A stretch of 64,000 nt of DNA. It comes from Komagataeibacter saccharivorans (GTDB lineage Bacteria > Pseudomonadota > Alphaproteobacteria > Acetobacterales > Acetobacteraceae). A program made the translations under genes and the position numbers. Under the pieces are notes generated by a model. It saw only the letters and a program-made list of their open reading frames with translations, was not told the DNA's origin and ran no database searches. Below, piece after piece: positions 26,011-35,496 of this stretch (positions are counted from its first letter, which is position 1; every line of letters starts with the position of its first letter). The stretch is from the NCBI RefSeq assembly GCF_003207825.1, contig NZ_NKTY01000014.1:18167-82166 (forward strand), given 5' to 3'.

Positions 26011-27378
26011 TTACGCTGCTTTCCGCACCTGACAGCGTATGAGGTGGATCAGGACAAAGAATATCGATGTGCCCAGACTGGCGATGGCGATCATGCGCTG
26101 GTGTGGGTCGAAGGCCATCGCTGCGAAAATGAGAATGACCGCACCAAGCGTTGCGATATTGATGGCCGGGAAGAACGGCAGTTGGAAAGCAGCCCGCTGC
26201 CCGGCGGTGCGGGCCTGCCTGCGCGTGACCAGATAGGCTGTCACGATCAGCGAATAGACCAGCAGGATCACCCCGCCGCTACAGCTAAGCAGGAACGCAA
26301 ACACCGTGCCGGGTGCGAGGATGGATGAAAACGCCACGATCCCGCCTGCGATGGAATTGGCGATGATGGCGTTGACGGGTGTGTGCTGGCGGCCATAACG
26401 CTGTAGCAGGGCCGGGGCATCGTTATGCCGCGCCAGTTCAGCCAGCACGCGTGATGTGATGTACAGGCTGGAGTTCATGCACGATACAACCGCCGTCAGC
26501 ACCACGATCTGCATGAACAGGGCAGCCCCCGGAATCCCCATGATCTCAAGGGCCGCGATAAAGGGCGAATGACCCGGCACCACATCGCTCCAGGGCACGA
26601 TCATCAGGATCATGGCGATGGACAGGCTGTTGAACAGCGTAAGCCGTAGGCCGATGGTCCGGGTCACGCGCGCGGCGTTTCGTGCCGGATCGGCTGATTC
26701 ACCCGCGGCAACCGTCGCAATTTCAGATCCGATCATGGTGAACAGGACAGAAGGGATGATGGAAACCATCGCCACCATACCGTGCGGGAATATGCCACCA
26801 TGCCCCAGCACATTGCGCGTGACCGGCACGCCGGGGCCAAACAGATGCGCGACATACAGGCCGCCTGCCGCTACAAACAGCACGATACTGATCACCTTGA
26901 CCAGTGACAGCCAGAACTCGCATTCCCCGAATATATGCACGGCCGCAAGGTTGATGAGTTTCAGCGCCACGATCAGCGCCGTGGCCAGCACCCACACCGG
27001 CAGGTTGATCCAGTCATGCAGCAGGATGGCCCCGGCAATGGCTTCGCTGCCCAGTGCCACCAGCCAGAAGAACCAGTAAAGCCAGCCTGCGGTAAAGGCC
27101 GCGCCATTCCCATGCGCCAGACGGATATATTCGATAAACGATCCCTTGCCCGGATTGGCCGTGACCATTTCGCCCAGCATGCGCATGATCAGCATGACCA
27201 GCATGCCCACGGCGACGAAGGCCAGCAGGACCGCAGGCCCTGCGGCGGCAATGGCCGCGCTGCTGCCGACAAACAGTCCCGCCCCGATCCCGCCACCCAG
27301 CGCGATCATGATGATGTGGCGGTTCCGCAGCCGTGACACCGGTCGGGCGGGATGCTGGGGGGCTGTCGTATCGCTCAT
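26011..27378 (-). CDS. APC-family amino acid permease, GabP/CycA-like
   Basis: This 455-residue inner-membrane protein has 12 predicted helices. TM1 shows IALGGGIGAGLFVGSS, the substrate loop of the AAT family (GabP, AnsP, CycA, ProY). GEMVTANPGKGSFIEYIRLAHG follows TM2, matching the consensus for that group. It imports an amino acid with protons. The gabT/gabD genes lie 5 kb away, so GABA is a possible but unproven substrate. The promoter region 27379-27766 precedes it. Confidence 0.85.
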   Translation of the reverse strand: MSDTTAPQHPARPVSRLRNRHIIMIALGGGIGAGLFVGSSAAIAAAGPAVLLAFVAVGMLVMLIMRMLGEMVTANPGKGSFIEYIRLAHGNGAAFTAGWLYWFFWLVALGSEAIAGAILLHDWINLPVWVLATALIVALKLINLAAVHIFGECEFWLSLVKVISIVLFVAAGGLYVAHLFGPGVPVTRNVLGHGGIFPHGMVAMVSIIPSVLFTMIGSEIATVAAGESADPARNAARVTRTIGLRLTLFNSLSIAMILMIVPWSDVVPGHSPFIAALEIMGIPGAALFMQIVVLTAVVSCMNSSLYITSRVLAELARHNDAPALLQRYGRQHTPVNAIIANSIAGGIVAFSSILAPGTVFAFLLSCSGGVILLVYSLIVTAYLVTRRQARTAGQRAAFQLPFFPAINIATLGAVILIFAAMAFDPHQRMIAIASLGTSIFFVLIHLIRCQVRKAA

Positions 27379-27766
27379 GCCGGATGCTCATTCCACAAAA
27401 GACAGGGACGCGAAGTGAAAGGCGCTGGCCCCGGTTCCGACATCATCGGGTGGGGACGCCGACTGTCCGTATCAGCCCGCAGGCCGGATCGGGCAGATGA
27501 GGATGCAGGACGCATTTCAGGGATGAAAACCGGCGTCGTATGCCGGAAGCCAGACAGGATCATGCCGGTTTCGGGCTGGTCACGCGCGGGCAGACGGGCC
27601 TGTGCGGTGCTTTTTGTTTCGGTTTCATGCCGAACATAGGACAGGAAGCAGGGCAGTCTGTAAAGGGGCAGGTGCGCCACATTATAACAAATTGAAGTTT
27701 TTATAATATCGTGAATGAAGGCTGCACCGGGTTGACGGGTGGACGGCAATTCGCTGCGGCAGGGGA
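27379..27766. other. Intergenic region upstream of GabP-like permease
   Basis: No gene seen in 388 bases. An A+T-rich patch at 27681-27710 holds the inverted repeat ATTATAA-N13-TTATAAT (27681-27687 and 27701-27707), the likely place for a promoter or operator of the leftward permease, about 300 bases ahead of its start. Confidence 0.45.
27681..27707. promoter_or_regulatory. A+T inverted repeat ATTATAA-N13-TTATAAT
   Basis: Half-sites are 20 bp centre to centre, two helical turns, in an A+T-rich patch within otherwise G+C-rich DNA. Possible operator or overlapping -10 elements; inference. Confidence 0.3.
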
Positions 27767-30700
27767 TCAGACGGCGCCGTTTTCCACCATGGGGCGGGTC
27801 GCATATACTGGGGGCAGTTCCACAAGGTTGACCGGCGCGCCCTGTTCATGCAGGCGACGGGTCATGTTACGGATGCTGTCATGGTGGGTGAACAGCAGGA
27901 CCTGCGTGGTGCGGGCGAAATCCACCAGTGCGCTTAGCGTGCTGCGGCTGCGGGCATCGTCAAACTGCACCAGCAGGTCATCGGCAATGAAGGGCAGAGG
28001 CTCGGCAGACCGGCAGTAGGTCTCCACACTGGCCAGCCGGAACGCAAGGAAAAGCTGGTCGCGCGTGCCCGCGCTCATCTTCTTTACCGGTACGATGCTG
28101 CCGTCATGGCGCAGGCCCTGCACCACCGGTTCGTTTGTCGTATCCAGTTCGGTGCGGATGCCCTCGAACGCGCCCCGCGTTGCAAGGGACATGAACTGGC
28201 CCGCGCGTGTGACCAGCGGGTCCTGCTCCTGTGCCCGGACACGGTCGATCGCATTGGCGATCAGGGTGCGGGCAAGGGTCAGTTCGGCATATTCTTCCAC
28301 AATCCGGTGCAGGCGGCTGATTGCGGCTTCGCGCCGGGCGGCGGCCTGCGGGGCTTCGGTATTGTGCTCAAACGCACCCAGAGCCGTTATTTCATGCTGT
28401 TCGGCGCGGACGGCATCGTCACGTAACTGCTCCTGTTCCTTCAGTTGGTCCTCGATCCGGGCGGTTTCCGCCAGCAGTTCGGACAAGGTCCGTCCGTCAA
28501 TCGCCTGTTTCAGATCGGCGGGGGACTGGCCATCGGTCATGCGGGACAGGGTATGCAGGGCGTGCTCGAGCTTCTGGTGTACCTGATCGCGGCGGGTCAG
28601 ACGCTCCGCCAGAAGCTGAAGGCCCTCGGGAGCTTCGGTATGCGTGCGGACCTGAAGGGCCTGAATATCCGCCATGGCTGCGGACAGGGTCGTCTCGCTC
28701 TCGGTAACAGCCTGCGCGGCCCGTTTCATTTCCGCGTGCAGGGCCTCGCGCTGGACGCGGGCTTTTTCTGCGGCTTTCCAGTGGTCGCTCAGGGCCAGAG
28801 CCGCATCCACGCTATCGGATGGCAGGGCAAGCGGAATACGCGGGCGCAGATCGTCCATCACCTGCGTCAGTTCGGTCAGTGCCTGCCGTGCGTGCGCACG
28901 CGCGTCGTCCAGTTCGGCCAGTTGTTCTATATAGGCCGGGGCCGCTGCCCATTCCCCGGCAAGATCACGTGCCGTGACGGGCGCGGCATCGGCGGGCAGG
29001 CCGATCACCTGCATGGCCGTCGCCCATTTTTCCTGCCACGCCTGCCGCTCCATACGCAGGCTTTCCGCCTGCTGGGCCTGCTGCGCCAGAACGGGCCGCA
29101 GTTCATCGCATTCGCGTTTCAGCCTGTTGTATTCATCATGTTCGGCTACATGCAGGCGCATGGCGGCGGTGACAGATTCGACGCAGGCTGCAAGGCTGGT
29201 GCCGGGATCAATGCCGAAGCGTTTCGCCAGCCGTTCCAGATGATCCTGCTGGGTATCGGGCTTTATGCGTTCATGCGCCAGTATCTCCCGTTCGCGGGTG
29301 ATCTGTTCGGCCCCGGTCAGGATTTCAGTGCGCTGGCGTATGAATGTAGCCAGTGCTTCCGGCGTGACGGCATGGGTGTGCAGGGCCGGGAAGGGTGCGA
29401 TGAAACCCTGCCAGTGCGCGGCGATCCGTTCATCGGCATCTTTATGGCTGCGATCATAAAGGGCCACCCGGTCGGTGCAGTCCGCAATGCGGCGGCGCAG
29501 GTTCTCGATTTCCGCAATGCGGCTGGCTTCGGCCAACAACTGGGCGGACAGGGCATCAACCCTGCTTATGGCGTGATCCAGCGCGGCGGCGTTGACCTGC
29601 CGGACAGCATCGGCGACCACGTGTTGTGGGTCCAGATAGGCAGCGCGCACCAGATGCCACATGGCGTCGCGCTGGGTCCGGGCGGTAGCAAGCATTTCGG
29701 GTGTTGCGGGACTGCCAGTCTGTTCAAGCTGTGTGAGTTGCGGCTGAAGCGTGGTCAGGTGTTCGCGCTCGCCCGCCAGTTTGCTGGCCAGCCTGTCGCG
29801 TTCGGTGCGCAACATGTGCTGGTGTTCAGCGGCCATGCGTACGCCATCCGCGCCGGGGCAGGGCAGGTGACGCAGCAGGTCGATACTGCTGAACCCCATG
29901 GCGCCCAGCCGCGCATCAAGATCGGCCTGCTGTTTTTCAAGCGCCTGTGCGCGAAGGTCCAGCCGCTTCATTTCCGCAGGCAGGGCGGTGAAGGGGGCCG
30001 CATCTTCCGGCAGGGGCAGATCGCGCCCGGCCGCGTGCAGGGTGGACAGGCGTTCCTGCCTGCGGGCGATTTCCAGTTCCGTCTGACCGATTTTCTGCTG
30101 CACGCTGTCGTGCTGGCCCTGCCATTGTGCCTGTGCATCGGCTAGCTGGCGGATGGTGTCCAGCACCGCACGCGGCGGCATGCATTGTCGCAGGTCGGCG
30201 TCCGGGCCGGCGTTCAGACGCCGGCGCAGGCTGGAAAGGCTTTCGTCAATACTGCGTCGCCTGCTGTCATGTTCGGCTTCAGGCCCGCGATGGGTGCTGA
30301 CGGCCTGCCCAAGTGAAATGGCGCGCATTACGGGGCCGTGCAGGGCAGCGAGTATGGTGTCCACCTGTGGCACGGCGGTTTTGTGTCTGAGTTCCGTCGC
30401 GTGTTCCACTGCCCTGGCGTGGCGGGTGCGGGTGGCGTTGTATGTTTCCAGCGCGGCTGCGATGCTGGCCCCCATGCCCGCCGGCAGGGTGGCCAGATCT
30501 GCCTGCCCCGCCAGTTCGGTCTCCAGCAGGGTAATATCGTGCAGTTGCGGCACTGCCTTAACCAGCCGTTCGTAATGGGTGTGCTGGCGGCGCAGTTCGG
30601 TCTGTCTGGTGCTTATGTCCGCTTTTTTCTGACGGGCTTCTTCAAGGCTGCGGCAATGCCGTTCATACGCATCATGTCCCAGCGAAGCATCGCGAAGAGT

Positions 30701-31282
30701 TTTCTGCGCAGCGCCAAAGGCATCAAGGGCCTGATAGAATTCCCGGTCGGCTGACCGCCGGGCGGCGAAAAGCCGTGTCCGGCGTGCGTCTATTTCATCC
30801 AGACGCACCATAAGGGCGCGCAGGCCCCCGCCCGCTTCCACAATCAGGCGGCCAATATCGCCATTGGCCCTGAGCAGGTCCATCCCGCCCGTGCGGAGTG
30901 TCTCATCATTCAGGCCGAACAGCGCGGCGAAGCGTTCGCGCGTCATGCCCCCCAGTACGGCTGCCAGCCGGTCATCGCCCACGGTCTGTCCGTCGAAGGT
31001 GGACAGGGTGCGCGTGCGGCCCTTGCGGCGGCGCAGGTCCAGTTCCTGCCCGTCCGACAGCATAAGCCGGGCATCCAGCCTGATCTGGTCATTGCCGAAA
31101 ACCGCGCCATAGGGGGAACCATGCCCGATCCCGAACAGGAAGTCCGATATGGCGGACAGGCATGTGCTCTTTCCTGCCTCGTTGGGGCCGTGGATGACAT
31201 GCAGGCCGCAGCCATCGCCAAAATTCAGGTCCAGTTCGCCAATGGCCCCGTATTTGAAAATCGTGAACCGCTTAATGCGCAT
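27767..31282 (-). CDS. YhaN-like AAA ATPase (SbcC/Rad50 relative)
   Basis: This is a 1171-residue ATPase with Walker A GPNEAGKST at 32-40. A very long central part rich in Glu, Gln, Ala, Arg and Leu heptads forms coiled coils. The C-terminal half of the ATPase has the signature MSAGTRDQLFLAFRLA and Walker B FIADDLLVQFDD. The family pairs with a nuclease subunit to process DNA ends. ATG 31282 is chosen; it overlaps the nuclease gene by 11 bases, so the two are co-translated. The zinc-hook CxxC of Rad50 is not obvious, as expected for YhaN. Confidence 0.85.
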   Translation of the reverse strand: MRIKRFTIFKYGAIGELDLNFGDGCGLHVIHGPNEAGKSTCLSAISDFLFGIGHGSPYGAVFGNDQIRLDARLMLSDGQELDLRRRKGRTRTLSTFDGQTVGDDRLAAVLGGMTRERFAALFGLNDETLRTGGMDLLRANGDIGRLIVEAGGGLRALMVRLDEIDARRTRLFAARRSADREFYQALDAFGAAQKTLRDASLGHDAYERHCRSLEEARQKKADISTRQTELRRQHTHYERLVKAVPQLHDITLLETELAGQADLATLPAGMGASIAAALETYNATRTRHARAVEHATELRHKTAVPQVDTILAALHGPVMRAISLGQAVSTHRGPEAEHDSRRRSIDESLSSLRRRLNAGPDADLRQCMPPRAVLDTIRQLADAQAQWQGQHDSVQQKIGQTELEIARRQERLSTLHAAGRDLPLPEDAAPFTALPAEMKRLDLRAQALEKQQADLDARLGAMGFSSIDLLRHLPCPGADGVRMAAEHQHMLRTERDRLASKLAGEREHLTTLQPQLTQLEQTGSPATPEMLATARTQRDAMWHLVRAAYLDPQHVVADAVRQVNAAALDHAISRVDALSAQLLAEASRIAEIENLRRRIADCTDRVALYDRSHKDADERIAAHWQGFIAPFPALHTHAVTPEALATFIRQRTEILTGAEQITREREILAHERIKPDTQQDHLERLAKRFGIDPGTSLAACVESVTAAMRLHVAEHDEYNRLKRECDELRPVLAQQAQQAESLRMERQAWQEKWATAMQVIGLPADAAPVTARDLAGEWAAAPAYIEQLAELDDARAHARQALTELTQVMDDLRPRIPLALPSDSVDAALALSDHWKAAEKARVQREALHAEMKRAAQAVTESETTLSAAMADIQALQVRTHTEAPEGLQLLAERLTRRDQVHQKLEHALHTLSRMTDGQSPADLKQAIDGRTLSELLAETARIEDQLKEQEQLRDDAVRAEQHEITALGAFEHNTEAPQAAARREAAISRLHRIVEEYAELTLARTLIANAIDRVRAQEQDPLVTRAGQFMSLATRGAFEGIRTELDTTNEPVVQGLRHDGSIVPVKKMSAGTRDQLFLAFRLASVETYCRSAEPLPFIADDLLVQFDDARSRSTLSALVDFARTTQVLLFTHHDSIRNMTRRLHEQGAPVNLVELPPVYATRPMVENGAV

Positions 31283-32528
31283 CGTCGCCGCCTTCCGGAT
31301 TTTCAACCACGGCCAGTGCGAGGTCCAGCGCACGGGCGGGAATGTCCTTCAGGATGCTGTCGCGCATTTCCTCCGTCCGGCTGTGGGCAGGCATGCGGTC
31401 AAGCACCCCGGTCAGAAGCTGTTCCAGTTCCGCACGCAGCGCATCGGGTGTTGCCGCCGCCCGTATGTCAGCCGCGATCCGGCCGCCGGTGGACGGATCA
31501 AGCACGGCGGGCCGTTCAGGCAGGTGTGTATGCACCTTCAGCCGTTCGAGCCATATTTCATCCGACAGGCTGGCAAGGACCGTCTCGACTTCCAGTTGCA
31601 GGTCATGCGGCGCGCGGATCAGGCCGGGGTGCAGCGGCGTCGTGCCGGTCAGTTCCAGACGCAGCGCCAGTGGCCGCCCCTGCGCCTGTTCCACAAGGGC
31701 GCTGACGATATCACGGATCAGGGCGGTCATGTCCGCATGCGTGGCGGCGGTGGACAGGTCCACCGTGGCGCTGGCCCAGCGCACGGCGTCCAGTACCTGA
31801 TGGGTAACGTCCGCCACTTCTCCATCACGGACGGTAACGAGCGATGCACCCTTTGGCCCCGCCTCGCGTGCGTGGCGTCCCTGCAGGTTGCCTGCATAGA
31901 CTACATACGGGTCTTCATGCAGGATTTCACGGTTATGGACGTGGCCCAGCGCCCAGTAATCGTAGCCGTGGTTGACCAACTGCTCCACCGTGCAGGGCGC
32001 GTAGGTTTTATGGCCTTCACGCCCTTCGCAGGCGGTGTGCAGGATGCCGATATTGAACAGACCGGGAACCGGGGGCGGGTAGTGACGGGCTATGTTGTCC
32101 TCGACCTTGCGGCTGCCAAAGCTGCGGCCATGCACGGCAACGCCCAGATCATCCATGGTCCGCGTTTCCGCACGGGCGGAGGAAAACAGGTACACATTAT
32201 CGGTCACATGCAGGTGCCGGGCGAAACGGTTTTCCGCATCGTGATTGCCAAGGATCATGAAAACGCGGATGCCCGCCGCCTTCAGCCGGGCCATTCCGTT
32301 GACGAAAAACAGGCCGCACTGCGTATCACGCAGGTCGCCATCGAACACGTCGCCCGCCAGCACCACGAAGCGGCAGTCGGTTTCAATGGCAAGGCTGATC
32401 ATGTCGTCAAAGGCGCGGCGCGAGGCATCGGCCACAAGGCGCGCGTAATCGCCTGATTTTTCCGTAAGCCCCAGCAGCGGGCTGTCCAGATGCAGGTCGG
32501 CGGCATGAAGGAAGCGGAATTCATTCAT
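31272..32528 (-). CDS. YhaO-like metallophosphoesterase (SbcD/Mre11 relative)
   Basis: This 418-residue DNA repair exonuclease subunit has the calcineurin-like metal motifs DLH (11-13), GDVFDGD, GNHD and GHVHNRE. It would use Mn2+ to cut DNA ends, with the ATPase encoded directly downstream and overlapping. ATG 32528 begins right before the first strand FRFLHAADLHLDS; the open frame reaches 32576 without similarity. The pair is separate from any adjacent repair genes and has the organisation of Bacillus yhaON. Confidence 0.87.
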   Translation of the reverse strand: MNEFRFLHAADLHLDSPLLGLTEKSGDYARLVADASRRAFDDMISLAIETDCRFVVLAGDVFDGDLRDTQCGLFFVNGMARLKAAGIRVFMILGNHDAENRFARHLHVTDNVYLFSSARAETRTMDDLGVAVHGRSFGSRKVEDNIARHYPPPVPGLFNIGILHTACEGREGHKTYAPCTVEQLVNHGYDYWALGHVHNREILHEDPYVVYAGNLQGRHAREAGPKGASLVTVRDGEVADVTHQVLDAVRWASATVDLSTAATHADMTALIRDIVSALVEQAQGRPLALRLELTGTTPLHPGLIRAPHDLQLEVETVLASLSDEIWLERLKVHTHLPERPAVLDPSTGGRIAADIRAAATPDALRAELEQLLTGVLDRMPAHSRTEEMRDSILKDIPARALDLALAVVENPEGGDDAH

Positions 32529-32566
32529 GCCGCCATCGTAATCCATTGAAAGCGGAAGTAAATGCA

Positions 32567-32592
32567 CCCTGCCCACAGGAGCACGGGCAGGG
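32567..32592 (-). terminator. Intrinsic terminator after gabD
   Basis: CCCTGCCC and GGGCAGGG form an 8-bp stem with a 10-base loop. On the minus strand it follows gabD by about 25 bases and is followed by TGCATTTACTT. It also lies just before the YhaO start. Confidence 0.55.
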
Positions 32593-32616
32593 CGTCACGT
32601 GACCCGGCCGGTCTGG

Positions 32617-34086
32617 TCAGGCATCCGGGTCGGTTATGTCGGTGCAGATGTATTTCATCTCCATATATTCATCCATGCCGTAGCGCGAACCCTCGCGCCC
32701 CATGCCGGATTGCTTGATGCCGCCAAATGGCGCGACCTCGTTGGAAATCAGGCCCGTATTGTGGCCCACCATCCCATATTCCAGCGCTTCGGCCACGCGA
32801 TGGACGCGGGCATGGTCTCGGGTGAAGAAATAGGCGGCAAGTCCGTATTCGGTGTCATTGGCCATGGCGATCGCCTCGGCTTCCGTGCGGAAGCGGAACA
32901 GCGGGGCCACGGGACCGAATGTTTCTTCATGGGCGATCCGCATGGCCGGTGTCGTGTTCCGCAGCACGGTGGGGCGATAGAACAGGTCGCCCGCGCTATC
33001 ACGCGCGCCGCCACACAGCACGGTCGCCCCGTGTTCCACCGCATCGCGCACATGGGCTTCCACCTTGTCGCGCGCCTGTGCGCTGATCAGCGGGCCGATA
33101 ACGGATTCCGGGTCGCTGCCGGGACCTACGCGCAGTTCGCTTACGGCTTTGGCAAAGCGGGTGGCGAAGGCGTCGTAAATGCCGTCCTGCACCAGAAAAC
33201 GGTTGGCGCAGACGCAGGTCTGGCCTGCATTGCGGTATTTGGCGGCAATGGCGCTTTTGACGGCCTGATCGATATGCGCGTCATCAAACACGATGAACGG
33301 CGCGTTCCCGCCCAGTTCCAGCGACAGACGCTTGAGCGTGGGCGCGGACTGCGCCATCAGGATACGCCCGACCTGGGTCGAGCCGGTAAAGGACAGCTTG
33401 CGGATATCGGAACTGGCGCACAACGCCTTGCCCAACCTGATCCCGTCACCGGGCAGCACCTGCAGCAGCCCCGACGGCACGCCCGCCTGCACCGCCAGTT
33501 CCGCCAGCGCCAGCGCGGTCAGCGGTGTCTGTTCGGATGGCTTGACGATCATGGCGCAGCCCGCCGCCAGTGCGGGACCGGCCTTGCGGGTAATCATGGC
33601 GGCAGGGAAATTCCACGGGGTGATCGCCGCGCATACGCCCACGGGCTGGCGGATCACGCTCAGCCGCGTTGCCGGGTTGGTGGGGGGAATGACATCGCCA
33701 TAGGCGCGCATGGCTTCGCCCGCGAACCAAAGCAGGAAACTGGCGGCATAGCGGATTTCGCCCGCCGCTTCGGCGCGGGGCTTGCCCTGTTCGGTCACGA
33801 TCAGGGTGGCGAGGTCATCCAGATTGTCCATCACCAGATCATGCCAGCGCGTCAGCACGCCGTGGCGCTGCGCGCCGGTGCGGTTGCGCCACTGGGCCTG
33901 TGCCTTCACTGCGGCGGCAATGGCGCGTTCGGCGTCGTCCGGCCCGCATTCGGCCACTTCCGCCACCAGCGCGCCCGTGGCGGGATTATGGACGGGGCGG
34001 CGTGCGCCATCCGCCGCCGGGCGCCATGCGCCGTCAATCAGCGCATCCTTGCGGAACAGGGATGTATTAGCGAGATACACGGTCAT
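32617..34086 (-). CDS. gabD: Succinate-semialdehyde dehydrogenase
   Basis: This 489-residue aldehyde dehydrogenase is very close to E. coli GabD throughout. It has ITPWNFPAAMITRKAGPALAAG, the general base Glu257 in LELGGNAPF, catalytic Cys291 in GQTCVCANR, and SNEVAPFGGIKQSGMGREGS near the end. It oxidises succinate semialdehyde to succinate with NADP, finishing GABA breakdown into the TCA cycle. ATG 34086 matches the E. coli start; ATG 34134, only 5 bases after the gabT stop and with GGAG upstream, is a fair alternative. It is co-transcribed with gabT. Confidence 0.92.
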   Translation of the reverse strand: MTVYLANTSLFRKDALIDGAWRPAADGARRPVHNPATGALVAEVAECGPDDAERAIAAAVKAQAQWRNRTGAQRHGVLTRWHDLVMDNLDDLATLIVTEQGKPRAEAAGEIRYAASFLLWFAGEAMRAYGDVIPPTNPATRLSVIRQPVGVCAAITPWNFPAAMITRKAGPALAAGCAMIVKPSEQTPLTALALAELAVQAGVPSGLLQVLPGDGIRLGKALCASSDIRKLSFTGSTQVGRILMAQSAPTLKRLSLELGGNAPFIVFDDAHIDQAVKSAIAAKYRNAGQTCVCANRFLVQDGIYDAFATRFAKAVSELRVGPGSDPESVIGPLISAQARDKVEAHVRDAVEHGATVLCGGARDSAGDLFYRPTVLRNTTPAMRIAHEETFGPVAPLFRFRTEAEAIAMANDTEYGLAAYFFTRDHARVHRVAEALEYGMVGHNTGLISNEVAPFGGIKQSGMGREGSRYGMDEYMEMKYICTDITDPDA

Positions 34087-34138
34087 ATTCTCTTGGTCTC
34101 CCGGCCCGATGGGCTGGTTTGCAGGGACGGACATGGGA

Positions 34139-35437
34139 TCATTCAGCTCCGGCCTGCGCCAGGACCTGTTCGATGATGGCCATGCCTTCATCAATGATTG
34201 CATCAGGGGCGGTCAAGGGCACAAGAATGCGAACGGTGGCCCCTTCCGTTCCACAGGACAGTACGATCAGCCCTTTTTCACAGGCGCGCGCACAGATATC
34301 CGCCGCAGCCCCGGCGCGGACATCCGTGCCGCCATGGGACTGAAGGATGTCAAAGGCGATCATGGCGCCCAGCCCGCGCGCCCGGCTGATGGGCAGCAGG
34401 GCGGTATTGGCGTGCATGCGGTCGATATGGGTGCGCAGCTTCGTGCCGATGACACGGGCGCGGTCGATCAGCTTTTCGTCCTCGATGATGTCAAGCACGG
34501 CCAGCCCGGCGGCACAGGCCAGCGGCGCGCCGCCATAGGTACCCCCAAGGCCACCGGGCCCAACTTCGTCCATAAGTCCGGCACGCCCGATCACGCCCGA
34601 TAGTGGCAGCCCGCCGCCCATGGATTTGGCAACCGATACAAGGTCCGGCTGCACGCCGGAATGTTCGATGGCGAACATGCGGCCCGTGCGGGCGAAACCG
34701 GTCTGCACCTCATCCGCCACCAGCTTGATGCCATGTTCGTCACAGATGCGGCGCAGCGCCTGAAGCAGTTCGACCGGGGCGACACGGAAACCGCCTTCGC
34801 CCTGCACGGGTTCGATGATGATGGCGGCGATGCTGCTCGGCGGCAGGTCGGCGGCGAACAGGAAGTCCAGCATGCGCAGGGTGTCCGCCACGCTGACCGC
34901 GCCATCGGGGAAGGGCAGGTGATAGACTTCCCCCGGCAGGGTGCCGAACGGGGCCTTGTATGGCCTGACCTTGCCCGTCATGGCCGAAGCCAGCAGCGTG
35001 CGGCCATGAAACCCGCCGGTAAATGCGATGATGCCGTTGCGACCCGTGGCGGCGCGCGCGATCTTGACCGCGTTTTCGGTGGCTTCGCCGCCGGTGGTGA
35101 AGAATATGGTCTTGGCTGGTCCATCGAACGGGGCCAGCGCGTTCAGCTTTTCCGCCAGCGCGATATATGGCTCGTAAGCTGAAACCTGAAAGGCGGAGTG
35201 GGTGAAGCGGTCAAGCTGGGCCCGCACGGCCTCGACCACGCGCGGGTGACGGTGGCCGACATTCAGCACGGCGATACCGCCCGCGAAATCCACGTAGCGG
35301 CGGCCCTCCACATCCCATAATTCGGCATTTTCCGCCCGGTCGGCAAAAACGGGCGTGGCAGTGGCGACCCCACGCGGCACGGCGCGTTCACGGCGGGCGA
35401 GGAGGGCCTGGTTCGTTGCGGTCATGGCCTGCTTCAT
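34139..35437 (-). CDS. gabT: 4-aminobutyrate aminotransferase
   Basis: This 432-residue class III aminotransferase is similar to E. coli GabT over its full length. The PLP lysine is Lys271 in SVAKSMGGGLPLSG, Asp242 lies in LVADEVQTGFARTG, and RGLGAMIAFD and ILVPLTAPD are further family markers. It converts GABA and 2-oxoglutarate to succinate semialdehyde and glutamate. ATG 35437 is chosen; ATG 35425 is an alternative. It is upstream of gabD in one transcript and 59 bases after a LysR gene on the same strand. Confidence 0.92.
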   Translation of the reverse strand: MKQAMTATNQALLARRERAVPRGVATATPVFADRAENAELWDVEGRRYVDFAGGIAVLNVGHRHPRVVEAVRAQLDRFTHSAFQVSAYEPYIALAEKLNALAPFDGPAKTIFFTTGGEATENAVKIARAATGRNGIIAFTGGFHGRTLLASAMTGKVRPYKAPFGTLPGEVYHLPFPDGAVSVADTLRMLDFLFAADLPPSSIAAIIIEPVQGEGGFRVAPVELLQALRRICDEHGIKLVADEVQTGFARTGRMFAIEHSGVQPDLVSVAKSMGGGLPLSGVIGRAGLMDEVGPGGLGGTYGGAPLACAAGLAVLDIIEDEKLIDRARVIGTKLRTHIDRMHANTALLPISRARGLGAMIAFDILQSHGGTDVRAGAAADICARACEKGLIVLSCGTEGATVRILVPLTAPDAIIDEGMAIIEQVLAQAGAE

Positions 35438-35496
35438 TATCCTGTCGGGTTGGCGGTATGGCCGGATTTTCAGCCTGTCATCCCGGCGTAACGGGT

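Noticed and set aside
28445..30145. 566-codon rightward open frame antisense to the YhaN-like ATPase
   Set aside because: Mirror of a long G+C-rich gene; composition is rich in Gly, Gln, Arg and His without domains, and the opposite strand has clear Walker motifs.
32599..34176. 525-codon rightward open frame opposite gabD
   Set aside because: Antisense shadow; gabD has full family motifs.
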